NCBI RefSeq assembly: GCF_014837165.1
Contig: NZ_JACSPM010000001.1
Span: 27,518 to 91,517, forward strand
Source: Microbacterium gallinarum
GTDB lineage: Bacteria; Actinomycetota; Actinomycetes; Actinomycetales; Microbacteriaceae
Reading direction: 5' to 3'
DNA: 64,000 bases
Both the position numbers and the translations under genes were made by a program. Below the pieces are notes generated by a model. That model was not told the origin of the DNA, ran no database searches, and worked only from the letters and a program-made list of their open reading frames with translations. Of this stretch, positions 51,322 through 59,868 are shown one piece after another (the stretch's first letter is position 1; the number at the start of each line of letters is the position of its first letter).

Positions 51322-53475
51322 TCAGTCCGCGCCGAGCGCCTGACGCGTCAGGTGCATGAGCGCCGACAGCTGCACGGAGTCGCTCGACTGCGGGTCGACG
51401 GCCTCGCCGTCGAGCGCGCGGGCGGCGAGGCCCTGCTTCGAGTCGATGAGCTCGGCGATCTTCGTGTCGATCGTGTGCGCGGCGATGATCCGCCACGCGG
51501 TCACGGGCTCGTCCTGACCGATGCGGTGCACGCGATCGATCGCCTGGGTCTGCTCGGCGGCCGTCCATGACAGCTCGGCGAGCACCACGTTCGACGACGC
51601 CTGCATGTTGACGCCGACGCCCGCCGCGGTGAGCGAGCAGACGGCGATGCCGACGTCGGGGTCGCCATTGAAGGCGTCGATCGCCTGCTGACGGGCGGTC
51701 GTGGTCTGGTCGCCGCGCAGTGACACGGTCTTGAGACCGGCTGCGGCGAAGTGCGCCTCGGCGGCGTCCATCACATCGATGTGCTTCGCGAAGAAGACGA
51801 CCTTGCCCACCGAGCGCTGCAGCTGCACGGCGTAGTCGGCCGCGAGGAGCGCCTTGGCCTGACCGATCTTGCGCACCATCGTGAACACGTTCTCGGAACC
51901 CGTGCCGGCGGCCTTGGACTCCTCGAGCTCGTTCTGCGCGACGAGGCGCACGATGTCGCCGTCGACCTCGCCCGGGGCGAGGCCGCGGTCGCCGCGCGCC
52001 TCGATGATGCGGCGGTAGCGGGCGGCGAGCCGCTCGCCGAGCTCACGCTCGGCCTGCCGGATCGACCGGCCGTATTCGTCGTCGAGTTCGACGGGGAGGT
52101 CGGCGATGAGCTTGTCGGGCAGGTCTGCCGCGACATCCTTCTTCTTCCGCCGCACGATTCCCATCGAGATCACGGCGTCGCGGGCCTCGGGGTAGAACGC
52201 CTTGTCGGCCGGGGTCAGCCCGGTCTCGTCGAGCTTTTCCATCAGCACCGGACCGGGCTTCTCACCCGTCGTCCAGCCGAGGAAGCGCCAGATCGCATCG
52301 AAGTCCTCGACGTCGTTGATCAGCGGCGTTCCCGTGAGCGCCAGCAGCAGCGGGTTGCGCACCTGCTCGCGGATGCGCGAAGCGAGGGCGAGCACATTCT
52401 GCGAGCGCTGCGACGTGAGGTTCTTGATGAAGTGCGCCTCGTCGACGACCATGCCCTTGAGCCCGAGGTCGCCGAGCCACGACAGGTGACGGTCGAGGAT
52501 CTCGTAGTTGACGATGAACACGTCGGCGAATGCGTCGATGTTCTCGCCGTCGCCGTGGATCACGGTCGCGCGACGCTGCGGGGTCCAGCGCTCGACCTCG
52601 CGTGCCCAGTTCATCTTGACGACGTTGGGGACGACGGCGAGCAGCGGGTAGGCATCGGCGACGGATGCTGCGAGCACCGACTCCGCCGTCTTTCCCAGGC
52701 CCGGCTCGTCGGCCAGCAGGAAGCTGCGGTGTCCGTGGCGCACGGCCTCGAGGAACCTCGACTGGTGCGGCATGACCTCGAGGTTCTTCGGTGAGAGGCG
52801 GTCGAACTCGGGGACGGGCGGAAGGTCCATCGTCGCGCTTCCGCCGCCGGCGCCGGTCTCGAAGGCCTTGTAGAGCGGGCCCATGAGCTCCCAGCCGTCC
52901 AGACGGCGGCGCGGGGTCTCCTTCGGCGGACGGGCGGTGAGGTCGGGCGCGAGGAACGGGTTCGCCTCGCGGCGTGCCTCGACCTGCGGCGGGATGACCT
53001 GGCGCTCGGCGAGCGCGGCGGGCACCACCGTCACGGCGACCGGGGCGACGTCGGTGATGATGAGCTCGTCGGGCGGCAGCTCGGCCCCCGACTCGAGCAG
53101 CCAGTCACGACGCATGCGGCGCGCGACGGGCGACGTGGCCTGGTCGACCTCCAGCAGCTGGATGAGCGACGTGTCACGCGCGGCGGTCTTGGCGAGGATC
53201 GTCGCCACACCGTCGAGCCGCTTGAGCAGCTCGGCGCGGGCGGCGTCGGTCACTGAGGTGTCCGACTTCACGCGGGCGCGCTCCTCGCGCACCAGGAACG
53301 CGATGACCTGGAACTTGACGCGATTGGTAGGCCCGAGCTTGCCTCGCTGGGCCTTGGCCTCGACCTCGCGCACCTTGCGGGCGAGGATCGGGATGATGGG
53401 CGCCTCGTCGTCGCGACGCGAGGAAGACGACTTCCGGCGTCGCTGAGACGTCTGGGCGGGTGCCGTGGGCGGCAT
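51322..53475 (-). CDS. SNF2-family helicase-like ATPase
   Basis: This 717-residue protein has an N-terminal part of about 230 residues without recognisable domains, then a SNF2 ATPase: Walker A DEPGLGKT near residue 258, DEAH in MVVDEAHFIKN near 340, LTGTPLIND, and in lobe 2 VFFAKHIDVMDAAE and the motif VI IDRVHRIGQ. It belongs to the SMARCAL1-like distant group, which remodels DNA structures in repair. It stands alone rather than next to a methylase or nuclease, so a defence role is not indicated. The ATG at 53475 has AGGAGGAGC directly upstream. Confidence 0.88.
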   Translation of the reverse strand: MPPTAPAQTSQRRRKSSSSRRDDEAPIIPILARKVREVEAKAQRGKLGPTNRVKFQVIAFLVREERARVKSDTSVTDAARAELLKRLDGVATILAKTAARDTSLIQLLEVDQATSPVARRMRRDWLLESGAELPPDELIITDVAPVAVTVVPAALAERQVIPPQVEARREANPFLAPDLTARPPKETPRRRLDGWELMGPLYKAFETGAGGGSATMDLPPVPEFDRLSPKNLEVMPHQSRFLEAVRHGHRSFLLADEPGLGKTAESVLAASVADAYPLLAVVPNVVKMNWAREVERWTPQRRATVIHGDGENIDAFADVFIVNYEILDRHLSWLGDLGLKGMVVDEAHFIKNLTSQRSQNVLALASRIREQVRNPLLLALTGTPLINDVEDFDAIWRFLGWTTGEKPGPVLMEKLDETGLTPADKAFYPEARDAVISMGIVRRKKKDVAADLPDKLIADLPVELDDEYGRSIRQAERELGERLAARYRRIIEARGDRGLAPGEVDGDIVRLVAQNELEESKAAGTGSENVFTMVRKIGQAKALLAADYAVQLQRSVGKVVFFAKHIDVMDAAEAHFAAAGLKTVSLRGDQTTTARQQAIDAFNGDPDVGIAVCSLTAAGVGVNMQASSNVVLAELSWTAAEQTQAIDRVHRIGQDEPVTAWRIIAAHTIDTKIAELIDSKQGLAARALDGEAVDPQSSDSVQLSALMHLTRQALGAD

Positions 53476-53676
53476 GCTCCTCCTGAGCGTGAGTGCCGGG
53501 GAGACCGGCGATGATCGGTGCGAGACCGAAGTTTCTGCGATGCTCCCGCGGGCGGCGCAAGCGCCGTCGCGAACGCGGGACGGGTGGTTCTCGCCGGCGG
53601 CCACGGGCACTCGCTTCAGCGAGCTGTGGCGTCCCCAGCGGATTCCCTGCGGTCCAGTCTAGCGGAATCGGGGGTC

Positions 53677-54321
53677 TCAGCCCCAGAGTGTGTCGACGAT
53701 GTCTTCCGTGTATCCATCGGGGTTGAAGTTGATCCAGGCCGTCGACACCCAGCCACCACCGCCGATGTAGTGCGTCTCGCCGCTGCTGTACTCCTCGTCA
53801 TCGAGAGTGACACCCTTCTGCTCCATCGAGCAGATCGTGCCGTCGCCGAGCGTCGTGCAGTCGAACCCGCCGGAGCGGAGCTGCTCGTCGACGAACGCCG
53901 TCTGGTCGGCGTCGACGGCGGTCACGTTGGTGGCGAGTCCGAACTCGCTCGGCTGGCCCCACGAGCAGCGCAGCGTGGGGAGCCCGCTGTCGATGACCTC
54001 GAGCAGGTCGACGTCCTGGGTCGAGAGCATCGTGACGCCGGGGTCGTTCAGCGGCGGGTTCTCGTCCTCGAGGGTCGCGAGCATGCCCGCCGAGTAGATC
54101 TCCTCGCACGTGGCGGGAACGACGAACGCGGCAGCGGTGGGAGTCGGCGTGGGCGTGACCGTCGGGGTCGCCGTCGCTGTCGTGGTCGGCGTCGTCGATC
54201 GGGTCGGCGTGGCCGACGGCTCGGGCTCGGGCCGGCAGGCTGCGAGCGATGCCGCGATCGCGATCAGCGCGACGGCTCCGACCAGCGTGCGGCTCGCGTC
54301 TCGGCGACGGTCCTGCGACAT
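53677..54321 (-). CDS. Predicted lipoprotein
   Basis: This 214-residue protein has a lipoprotein signal peptide: basic MSQDRRRDASRT, hydrophobic LVGAVALIAIAASL, and lipobox LAAC with the modified cysteine at about residue 29. A Thr/Pro-rich linker (repeated TPTPT, about residues 36-63) leads to an extracellular domain with three cysteines (in ATCEEIY, LRCSWGQP and FDCTTLGDGTICSM; four counting the last). It would sit on the outer face of the membrane. I do not recognise the domain. It is followed by the SNF2 gene on the same strand, 200 bases away. Confidence 0.82.
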   Translation of the reverse strand: MSQDRRRDASRTLVGAVALIAIAASLAACRPEPEPSATPTRSTTPTTTATATPTVTPTPTPTAAAFVVPATCEEIYSAGMLATLEDENPPLNDPGVTMLSTQDVDLLEVIDSGLPTLRCSWGQPSEFGLATNVTAVDADQTAFVDEQLRSGGFDCTTLGDGTICSMEQKGVTLDDEEYSSGETHYIGGGGWVSTAWINFNPDGYTEDIVDTLWG

Positions 54322-54441
54322 GACATCCCCCCGGATCCTGTGTGGTGCCCCTTCGACCCTACGCCGTGACGACACGTCAGCGTGCCCGCGCACGCCGCGA
54401 GCGCACCACCGCAACCGCTCCCGGCGCACGACGGTCCGGCC

Positions 54442-55341
54442 TCAGCGCTCCTCCGCCGACGCGCTCTGCCACTCCGACAGCGTGTGCGGGTCGTCGGTCA
54501 CGATGCCGTCGACGCCGAGCGCCGTGACGGCGTCCCACTGGGCGTCCTTGTTCAGCGTGTACACGACCACCCGGGTGCCCTCGGCGTGCAGCGCATCGAC
54601 GACCTCGGGCCGGGCGAGCACCGCCTTGCGGTCGACGATGATTCCCCGGGCACCGGCCTGCTGGGTCGCGGTCACGACATCCTTCGGGAGGTGCTTGAGG
54701 ATGAGCAGCAGCGGCACGACGTCGGACGCCGCGGCCGACAGCGCCAGGCTGCGGGCGTCGAAGCTCGCGATCGCGACGCGCGAGGCGAGGTCGCGCGACG
54801 TGACCTCGGCCAGTGCGCGGTCGGCGGCCGCGGCATCCCACTCCCCCTTCAGTTCGATGATGGCGCGACCCCCGGACTGCGCGAGGAGGTCGAGGAACTC
54901 GACCAGCGTCGGCACGCGCGTGCCGGCGAAGCTCGGGTCGAACCACGACCCCGCGTCGAGCGCGCGCACCTCGGCGAGGGTGAGGGAGTCGAGGCGTCCG
55001 CTGCCGTTCGTCGTGCGGTCGACTTTGGCGTCGTGCATCAGCACGGGATGCCCGTCCGCGGTGAGCGCGACGTCGACCTCGACGTAATCGAAGCCGCCCG
55101 CGAGCGCGCCGGAGACGGCCGCCAACGTGTTCTCGGGCGCCGTCGCGCCGCCGCCGCGGTGGCTGGCGATGAAGGCGGCATCGCCCGGCGTGCGCGGATC
55201 GCCGAGCAGTTCGGTCGCGCTGACTCTGGCGGGGCTCGCGCCGAGGAAGGCAATGATGAGGCTCACGACAGCGAGCACGCACACGACGAGCAGGGCGTGG
55301 ATCCGGTCGCGTGGGCGATCGGAAGCCGCGGAGTAGGGCAT
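54442..55341 (-). CDS. Glycerophosphodiester phosphodiesterase
   Basis: This 299-residue enzyme hydrolyses glycerophosphodiesters to glycerol 3-phosphate and an alcohol. An N-terminal membrane helix (about residues 16-36) anchors or exports it. The catalytic region follows: ASHRGGGATAPENTLAA with HR and the PENT motif, DYVEVDVALTADGHPVLMHD with metal-binding E and D and the second histidine, then AIIELKGEW. GVDGIVTDDP ends the barrel. It may recover phosphate and glycerol from phospholipid head groups outside the membrane. GGAGG lies nine bases before the ATG. Confidence 0.92.
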   Translation of the reverse strand: MPYSAASDRPRDRIHALLVVCVLAVVSLIIAFLGASPARVSATELLGDPRTPGDAAFIASHRGGGATAPENTLAAVSGALAGGFDYVEVDVALTADGHPVLMHDAKVDRTTNGSGRLDSLTLAEVRALDAGSWFDPSFAGTRVPTLVEFLDLLAQSGGRAIIELKGEWDAAAADRALAEVTSRDLASRVAIASFDARSLALSAAASDVVPLLLILKHLPKDVVTATQQAGARGIIVDRKAVLARPEVVDALHAEGTRVVVYTLNKDAQWDAVTALGVDGIVTDDPHTLSEWQSASAEER

Positions 55342-55420
55342 CGGGCATGTCCTCCGGGTCTTTCACCACGTCTCCGTCGACGTGGGTGCGGACCACTCTA
55401 CATGCGCCGTTACCTTTTCG

Positions 55421-56650
55421 TTACTTAGTTTTCGCGCGAGTTTTCCGCACCGCGTCCCAGAGGGCGTCGGCGACCTCGCGCTTCGAGCCGCGTGCATCGG
55501 CGACGACCTCGCCGCCCGCGTCGAGCAGCACCACTTCGTTGTCGTCGGACTCGAATCCCCTCGACCAGCCGACGTGGTTCACAGCGAGCAGATCGGCGCC
55601 CTTGCGTGCCGCCTTGCGGCGCCCGCGATCGAGCAGAGTCTCGCCGTCGCCCGGCGTCTCGGCAGCGAAGCCGACCACCGTCTGGCCGTCGCGGCGCGCG
55701 CGCACGAGACCCGCCAGGATGTCGTCGTTCTCGATCAGGTGCAGCGTGATCCCCGGCCCCGCAGCGGCTTCCTTCGCCAGCTTCGCGTCGGACACCTCCG
55801 CCACGCGGTAGTCGGCGACCGCCGCGGCCATGACGATCACGTCGGCGTCGGGTGCGGCATCCGTCACCGCATCCCGGAGTTCGATCGCGGTTCCGGCGCG
55901 CAGCACCGTCAGACGGGGATGAGCGGATGCCTCGGCCAGCACGCCGTCGTCGACATGGGCGGCGATGAGCACGACGTCAGCCCCGCGGACGGCGGCCGAG
56001 AGCGCGACGGCGACCCCCTGCTTCCCGCTCGAGCGATTGCCGATGAAGCGCACCGGATCGATGGGCTCGCGCGTGCCCCCCGCGGTGACGACCGCACGCA
56101 CGCCGGTGAGATCGCCCGTGGGGATCGCGACGGAGGCGAGCGCCTCCTCGAAGATCTGCTCGGGCTCCGACATGCGCCCCGGCCCGCTGTCGCCGCCGGT
56201 GAGCTCGCCGTCGGCGGGTCCGACCATGATCACACCCCGGGACCGCAGCGTGGCGATGTTCGCGACCGTCGCGGGGTGCCGCCACATCTCGGTGTGCATC
56301 GCCGGTGCCACGACGACCGGTGCCGTGGTCGCGAGTAGGGTCGTTCCGAGGAGGTCGTCCGCCAGGCCGGTGGCCATCTTCGCCAGGGTGTTCGCTGTGG
56401 CAGGCGCCACGATCACGAGATCGGCCGACTGGCCGAGCGCGACGTGGCGGACGCGCGCGACGTCATCGTGGACGGAGGTCGTCACGGGGTGACGGCTGAT
56501 CGCCTCCCACGTCGGCAGTCCGACGAAGCGCACGGCATCGTCGGTCGGCACGACGTGCACCTCATGGCCCTCCTTCACGAGGAGGCGCACGAGGTGCACC
56601 GTCTTGTAGGCGGCGATCCCGCCCGTGACTCCGACGACGACGAACACCAT
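55421..56650 (-). CDS. coaBC: Bifunctional phosphopantothenoylcysteine synthetase/decarboxylase
   Basis: This 409-residue enzyme catalyses two steps of coenzyme A synthesis. The N-terminal CoaC domain binds FMN (GGIAAYKTVHLVRLL, APATANTLAKMATGLADDLL, APAMHTEMW). The C-terminal CoaB domain begins about residue 185 with VTAGGTREPIDPVRFIGNRSSGKQG and joins cysteine to phosphopantothenate. In E. coli CoaC a cysteine precedes GDIGPGRM; the corresponding residue here is G152 in TGGDSGPGRM. Such a change may be normal in this lineage. It stands alone, divergent from the NRDE gene by 48 bases. Confidence 0.92.
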   Translation of the reverse strand: MVFVVVGVTGGIAAYKTVHLVRLLVKEGHEVHVVPTDDAVRFVGLPTWEAISRHPVTTSVHDDVARVRHVALGQSADLVIVAPATANTLAKMATGLADDLLGTTLLATTAPVVVAPAMHTEMWRHPATVANIATLRSRGVIMVGPADGELTGGDSGPGRMSEPEQIFEEALASVAIPTGDLTGVRAVVTAGGTREPIDPVRFIGNRSSGKQGVAVALSAAVRGADVVLIAAHVDDGVLAEASAHPRLTVLRAGTAIELRDAVTDAAPDADVIVMAAAVADYRVAEVSDAKLAKEAAAGPGITLHLIENDDILAGLVRARRDGQTVVGFAAETPGDGETLLDRGRRKAARKGADLLAVNHVGWSRGFESDDNEVVLLDAGGEVVADARGSKREVADALWDAVRKTRAKTK

Positions 56651-56698
56651 CCGATCTTGGCACGACCTCGATCCCTGCAGACAGGAGAAGCCCGCTCG

Positions 56699-57412
56699 AT
56701 GTGCACCGTGGTCATCCGCGTTCCCGAGTCGGCCGACGAGCCGACGCGCGTGCTGGCGATCCGCGACGAGGATCCCGAGCGCCCCTGGAACGCCCTCGGA
56801 CCCTGGTGGCCCGAGAATGAGGGCGTCGTGGGTGTGCGCGATGCGCGCGCCGGCGGTGCATGGCTGGCGGCGGATCCCGAGACGCGCCGGCTGTCGGTGC
56901 TGCTGAACCGAGCGGATGTCGCGACACGGCCGGAATCGGAGCTCATCTCGCGTGGCGGCATCGTGCTGGATTCGGTGCTCGGTCGCTCACCCGAGGGCCG
57001 GCCGCCGACCCACGGCTTCAACCTCGTCGAGGTGCGAGCGGATGGCTCGCGCGTGCTGACCTGGGACGGCGAGGTCCTTCGCACGACCGACCTCGCACCC
57101 GGCACGCACATGATCGCCCACGACGACGTCGACGACCCCGCGACCCCGCGCATCGCCCGCTGGCTCGGCGACTTCCAGGCCGCGCCCGTCGGCGACGGAG
57201 ACCGGTGGTGGGATGCCTGGCTCGATGTGCTGCGGCGTTCGGCCGAGCTCGAGCCGACGGATGATCGCGCGATCATCCGCGACAACCGGCCGCTGGGCTA
57301 TCCGACGCTCTCGCTCCTGGCGTGCGTGGCGTTGGTGTCGCCGGACGGGCTCGAGGTCGCCTACGGCGAGCTGGCCGAGCCCGGCCACTGGGACGAGCTC
57401 GACCTGGCCTGA
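56699..57412 (+). CDS. NRDE/TANGO2-like protein
   Basis: This 237-residue protein belongs to the NRDE (transport and Golgi organisation 2) family, which has an N-terminal nucleophile-type fold. The first residues MCTVVIRV expose a cysteine after removal of methionine, and the family motif appears as AIRDEDPERPWNALGPWW. The function is poorly known; eukaryotic relatives are linked to haem or lipid handling. The ATG at 56699 has AGGAGA upstream, so the initiator is well supported. It ends 122 bases before the convergent dehydrogenase gene, in a very GC-rich gap. Confidence 0.85.
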   Translation: MCTVVIRVPESADEPTRVLAIRDEDPERPWNALGPWWPENEGVVGVRDARAGGAWLAADPETRRLSVLLNRADVATRPESELISRGGIVLDSVLGRSPEGRPPTHGFNLVEVRADGSRVLTWDGEVLRTTDLAPGTHMIAHDDVDDPATPRIARWLGDFQAAPVGDGDRWWDAWLDVLRRSAELEPTDDRAIIRDNRPLGYPTLSLLACVALVSPDGLEVAYGELAEPGHWDELDLA

Positions 57413-57534
57413 GCTGGCGGGCGCGCGGCGGGGCGTTCGCTCTGCCGAAACCCGCACGCGCGGGGCGGCGGGGGGGCTTCGCGCACACCGCGCATCGGGC
57501 GCTCACCGTTCGGGAAGCGCCCGGCGACGCGAGG

Positions 57535-58398
57535 TCAGATCAGGCTCTTGGTGTGCCAGACCGTCTTCGTCTCGGTGAACGCGGCGATGCGCTCGAGGCT
57601 CGGGGACGCGGCATCCTTCCCCTGCTCGGGCGGGAGCACCCGCGTGAGCGTCTCGGCAGCCGCGATCTGCAGGTCGATCCAGTCGAGGTCGCCCGCGCCG
57701 ACCAGGTCGAGGCCGTGCACGTCGGGATGCGACGCGAGCCACGGCGCGATCTCGGCGGGCGAGCCGGTGAGGACGTTGACGACTCCTCCGGGCACATCGC
57801 TCGTCGCGAGGACCTCGGCGAGGCTGATCGCCGACAGCGGGAAACGCTGCGACGCGATGACGACGACGGAGTTGCCCGATACGAGCGCGGGGGCGATGGC
57901 CGACACGAGTCCGACGAGCGCGGTGTCCTGCGGCGCGACGACCGCGACGACGCCGGTGGGCTCGGGCACCGAGATGTTGAAGTACGGGCCGGCGACCGGG
58001 TTGCCGTTGCCGGCGACCTGGCCGAACTTGTCGCACCAGCCGGCGTACCAGACCCAGCGATCGATCGCCTCGTCCACCTCGGCGGTGGCGGCAGACGATG
58101 AGACGCCGGTCTGCTGCACGATCTCGTCGACGAACTGCGCCTTGCGGCCCTCGAGGATCTCGGCCACGCGGTACAGCACCTGGCCGCGGTTGTAGGCGGT
58201 CGCTCCCGACCAGCCCTTCACGGCCCCGCGGGCGGCGGTGACGGCATCGCGGGCGTCCTTGCGCGACGCGAGCGCCGCGTTCGCGAGGAAGTCGCCCTTG
58301 GTCGAGACGACCTCGTACGTGCGCCCGGACTCGCTGCGCGGGAAGGCTCCGCCGATGTAGAGCTTGTACGTCTTCGGCACGGTCAGTCGCTTGCTCAC
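57535..58398 (-). CDS. Aldehyde dehydrogenase-like protein without catalytic domain
   Basis: This 287-residue protein corresponds to the NAD-binding half of an aldehyde dehydrogenase (KLYIGGAFPRSESGR, ARDAVTAARGAVKGWSG, APALVSGNSVVV, PGGVVNVLTG). It ends before the catalytic cysteine region. That is not a frameshift, since the reading frame is clean and the stop is followed by a gap. It is translated from the same message as the full-length dehydrogenase (GTGA overlap). The pair resembles animal and bacterial ALDH16, which has a second inactive dehydrogenase domain, so it may be a subunit. Confidence 0.82.
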   Translation of the reverse strand: MSKRLTVPKTYKLYIGGAFPRSESGRTYEVVSTKGDFLANAALASRKDARDAVTAARGAVKGWSGATAYNRGQVLYRVAEILEGRKAQFVDEIVQQTGVSSSAATAEVDEAIDRWVWYAGWCDKFGQVAGNGNPVAGPYFNISVPEPTGVVAVVAPQDTALVGLVSAIAPALVSGNSVVVIASQRFPLSAISLAEVLATSDVPGGVVNVLTGSPAEIAPWLASHPDVHGLDLVGAGDLDWIDLQIAAAETLTRVLPPEQGKDAASPSLERIAAFTETKTVWHTKSLI

Positions 58399-59837
58399 GC
58401 CGCCGCTCCCTTCAGGTAAGCCAGCAGGCCGTGCCTGCCGCCCTCTCGGCCGTAACCCGACTCCTTGTAGCCGCCGAACGGCGAGGACGGGTCGAAGCGG
58501 TTGAACGTGTTCGCCCAGATGACACCGGCGCGCAGGCGGTCGGCGACAGCGAGGATCCGCGAGCCCTTGTCGGTCCAGATGCCCGCCGAAAGGCCGTAGG
58601 GAGTGTTGTTCGCCTTCTCGATGGCCTCGGCCGGTGTGCGGAACGTCAGCACCGAGAGCACCGGGCCGAAGATCTCGTCGCGGGCGATGCGGTGGCTCGC
58701 CTGCACGTTGGTGAAGATCGTCGGTGCGAACCAGAACCCGTTCTCGGGGATCACGCAGTCGGCGCTCCAGCGAACTGCGCCCTCCTCCTCGCCGATGCGG
58801 CTGAGCTCGCGGATGCGATCGAGCTGCTCACGCGAGTTGATCGCACCGATGTCGGTGTTCTTGTCGAGCGGGTCGCCCAGGCGCAGCGTCGACAGACGCT
58901 GCTTCAGCCGATCGACGACCTCGTCGTGCACCGACTCCTGCACCAGCAGGCGGCTGCCCGCGCAGCACACGTGCCCCTGGTTGAAGAAGATGCCGTTGAC
59001 GATGCCCTCGATCGCCTGATCGATGGGGGCGTCTTCGAACACGATGTTCGCTGCCTTGCCACCCAGTTCGAGCGTGAGCTTCTTGTCGGTGCCGGCCACG
59101 GCCTTCGCGATCTCGCGCCCGACGGGGGTCGAGCCGGTGAAGGCGACCTTGTTGACATCGGGATGCCGAACCAGCGCTGCGCCGGTCGCGCCCGCACCGG
59201 TCACGATGTTCACGACACCCGGCGGTAGGTCGGCCTGCTGCAGGATCTCGGCGAAGATGAGCGCCGACAGCGGCGTGGTCTCGGCGGGCTTGATCACGAC
59301 CGTGTTGCCGGCGGCGAGCGCCGGGGCGATCTTCCACGCGAGCATGAGCAGCGGGAAGTTCCACGGGATGACCTGACCGGCCACGCCGAGCGAGCGCGGG
59401 TTCGCACCGAGACCCGCGTAGTCGAGCTTGTCGGCCCAGCCGGCGTAGTAGAAGAACCAGGCGGCGACGAGCGGAACATCGACGTCGCGGCTCTCCTTGA
59501 TGGGCTTGCCGTTGTCGAGGCTCTCGGCCACGGCGAGCTCCCTCGCGCGCTCCTGCACGAGGCGGGCGATGCGGAAGAGGTACTTGCCGCGGTCACGGCC
59601 GCTCAGCTTGGACCACGTCTTGTCGTAGGCGCGGCGCGCGGCCGCGACGGCGGCCTCGACATCGGCCTCGGTCGCCGTGGCGATCGTGGCGATGTGCTTC
59701 TCGTCGGCGGGCGAGATCGAGGCGAACGACTCGCCGCCGCCGGGCCGGAACTCGCCATCGATGAACAGCCCGTACTCGTCGCGCAGATTGAGGATCGCCC
59801 GCGACTCGGGGGCGGGTGCGTATTCGAGGAAACTCAT
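58395..59837 (-). CDS. Aldehyde dehydrogenase
   Basis: This 480-residue NAD(P)-dependent dehydrogenase has all catalytic features: the general-base glutamate E257 in LTLELGGKAAN, the nucleophilic cysteine C291 in GHVCCAGSR, and FTGSTPVGREI for cofactor binding. The SSPFGGYKESGYGREGG ending is typical. Since it follows deoC by 31 bases, its likely substrate is acetaldehyde from deoxyribose 5-phosphate cleavage. AGGAGA precedes the ATG. The following truncated homologue overlaps it by four bases. Confidence 0.92.
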   Translation of the reverse strand: MSFLEYAPAPESRAILNLRDEYGLFIDGEFRPGGGESFASISPADEKHIATIATATEADVEAAVAAARRAYDKTWSKLSGRDRGKYLFRIARLVQERARELAVAESLDNGKPIKESRDVDVPLVAAWFFYYAGWADKLDYAGLGANPRSLGVAGQVIPWNFPLLMLAWKIAPALAAGNTVVIKPAETTPLSALIFAEILQQADLPPGVVNIVTGAGATGAALVRHPDVNKVAFTGSTPVGREIAKAVAGTDKKLTLELGGKAANIVFEDAPIDQAIEGIVNGIFFNQGHVCCAGSRLLVQESVHDEVVDRLKQRLSTLRLGDPLDKNTDIGAINSREQLDRIRELSRIGEEEGAVRWSADCVIPENGFWFAPTIFTNVQASHRIARDEIFGPVLSVLTFRTPAEAIEKANNTPYGLSAGIWTDKGSRILAVADRLRAGVIWANTFNRFDPSSPFGGYKESGYGREGGRHGLLAYLKGAAA

Positions 59838-59868
59838 GATTCTCCTGGTTGCCGAGCTCGTGGGAGCG

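Noticed and set aside
57413..57534. A gene in the very GC-rich gap between the NRDE gene and the truncated dehydrogenase gene
   Set aside because: Only short frames without initiation signals. The G-runs look like compositional extremes.
58395..58398. Frameshift joining the two aldehyde dehydrogenase genes
   Set aside because: The overlap is a normal GTGA coupling and the second protein repeats the N-terminal half rather than continuing the first.
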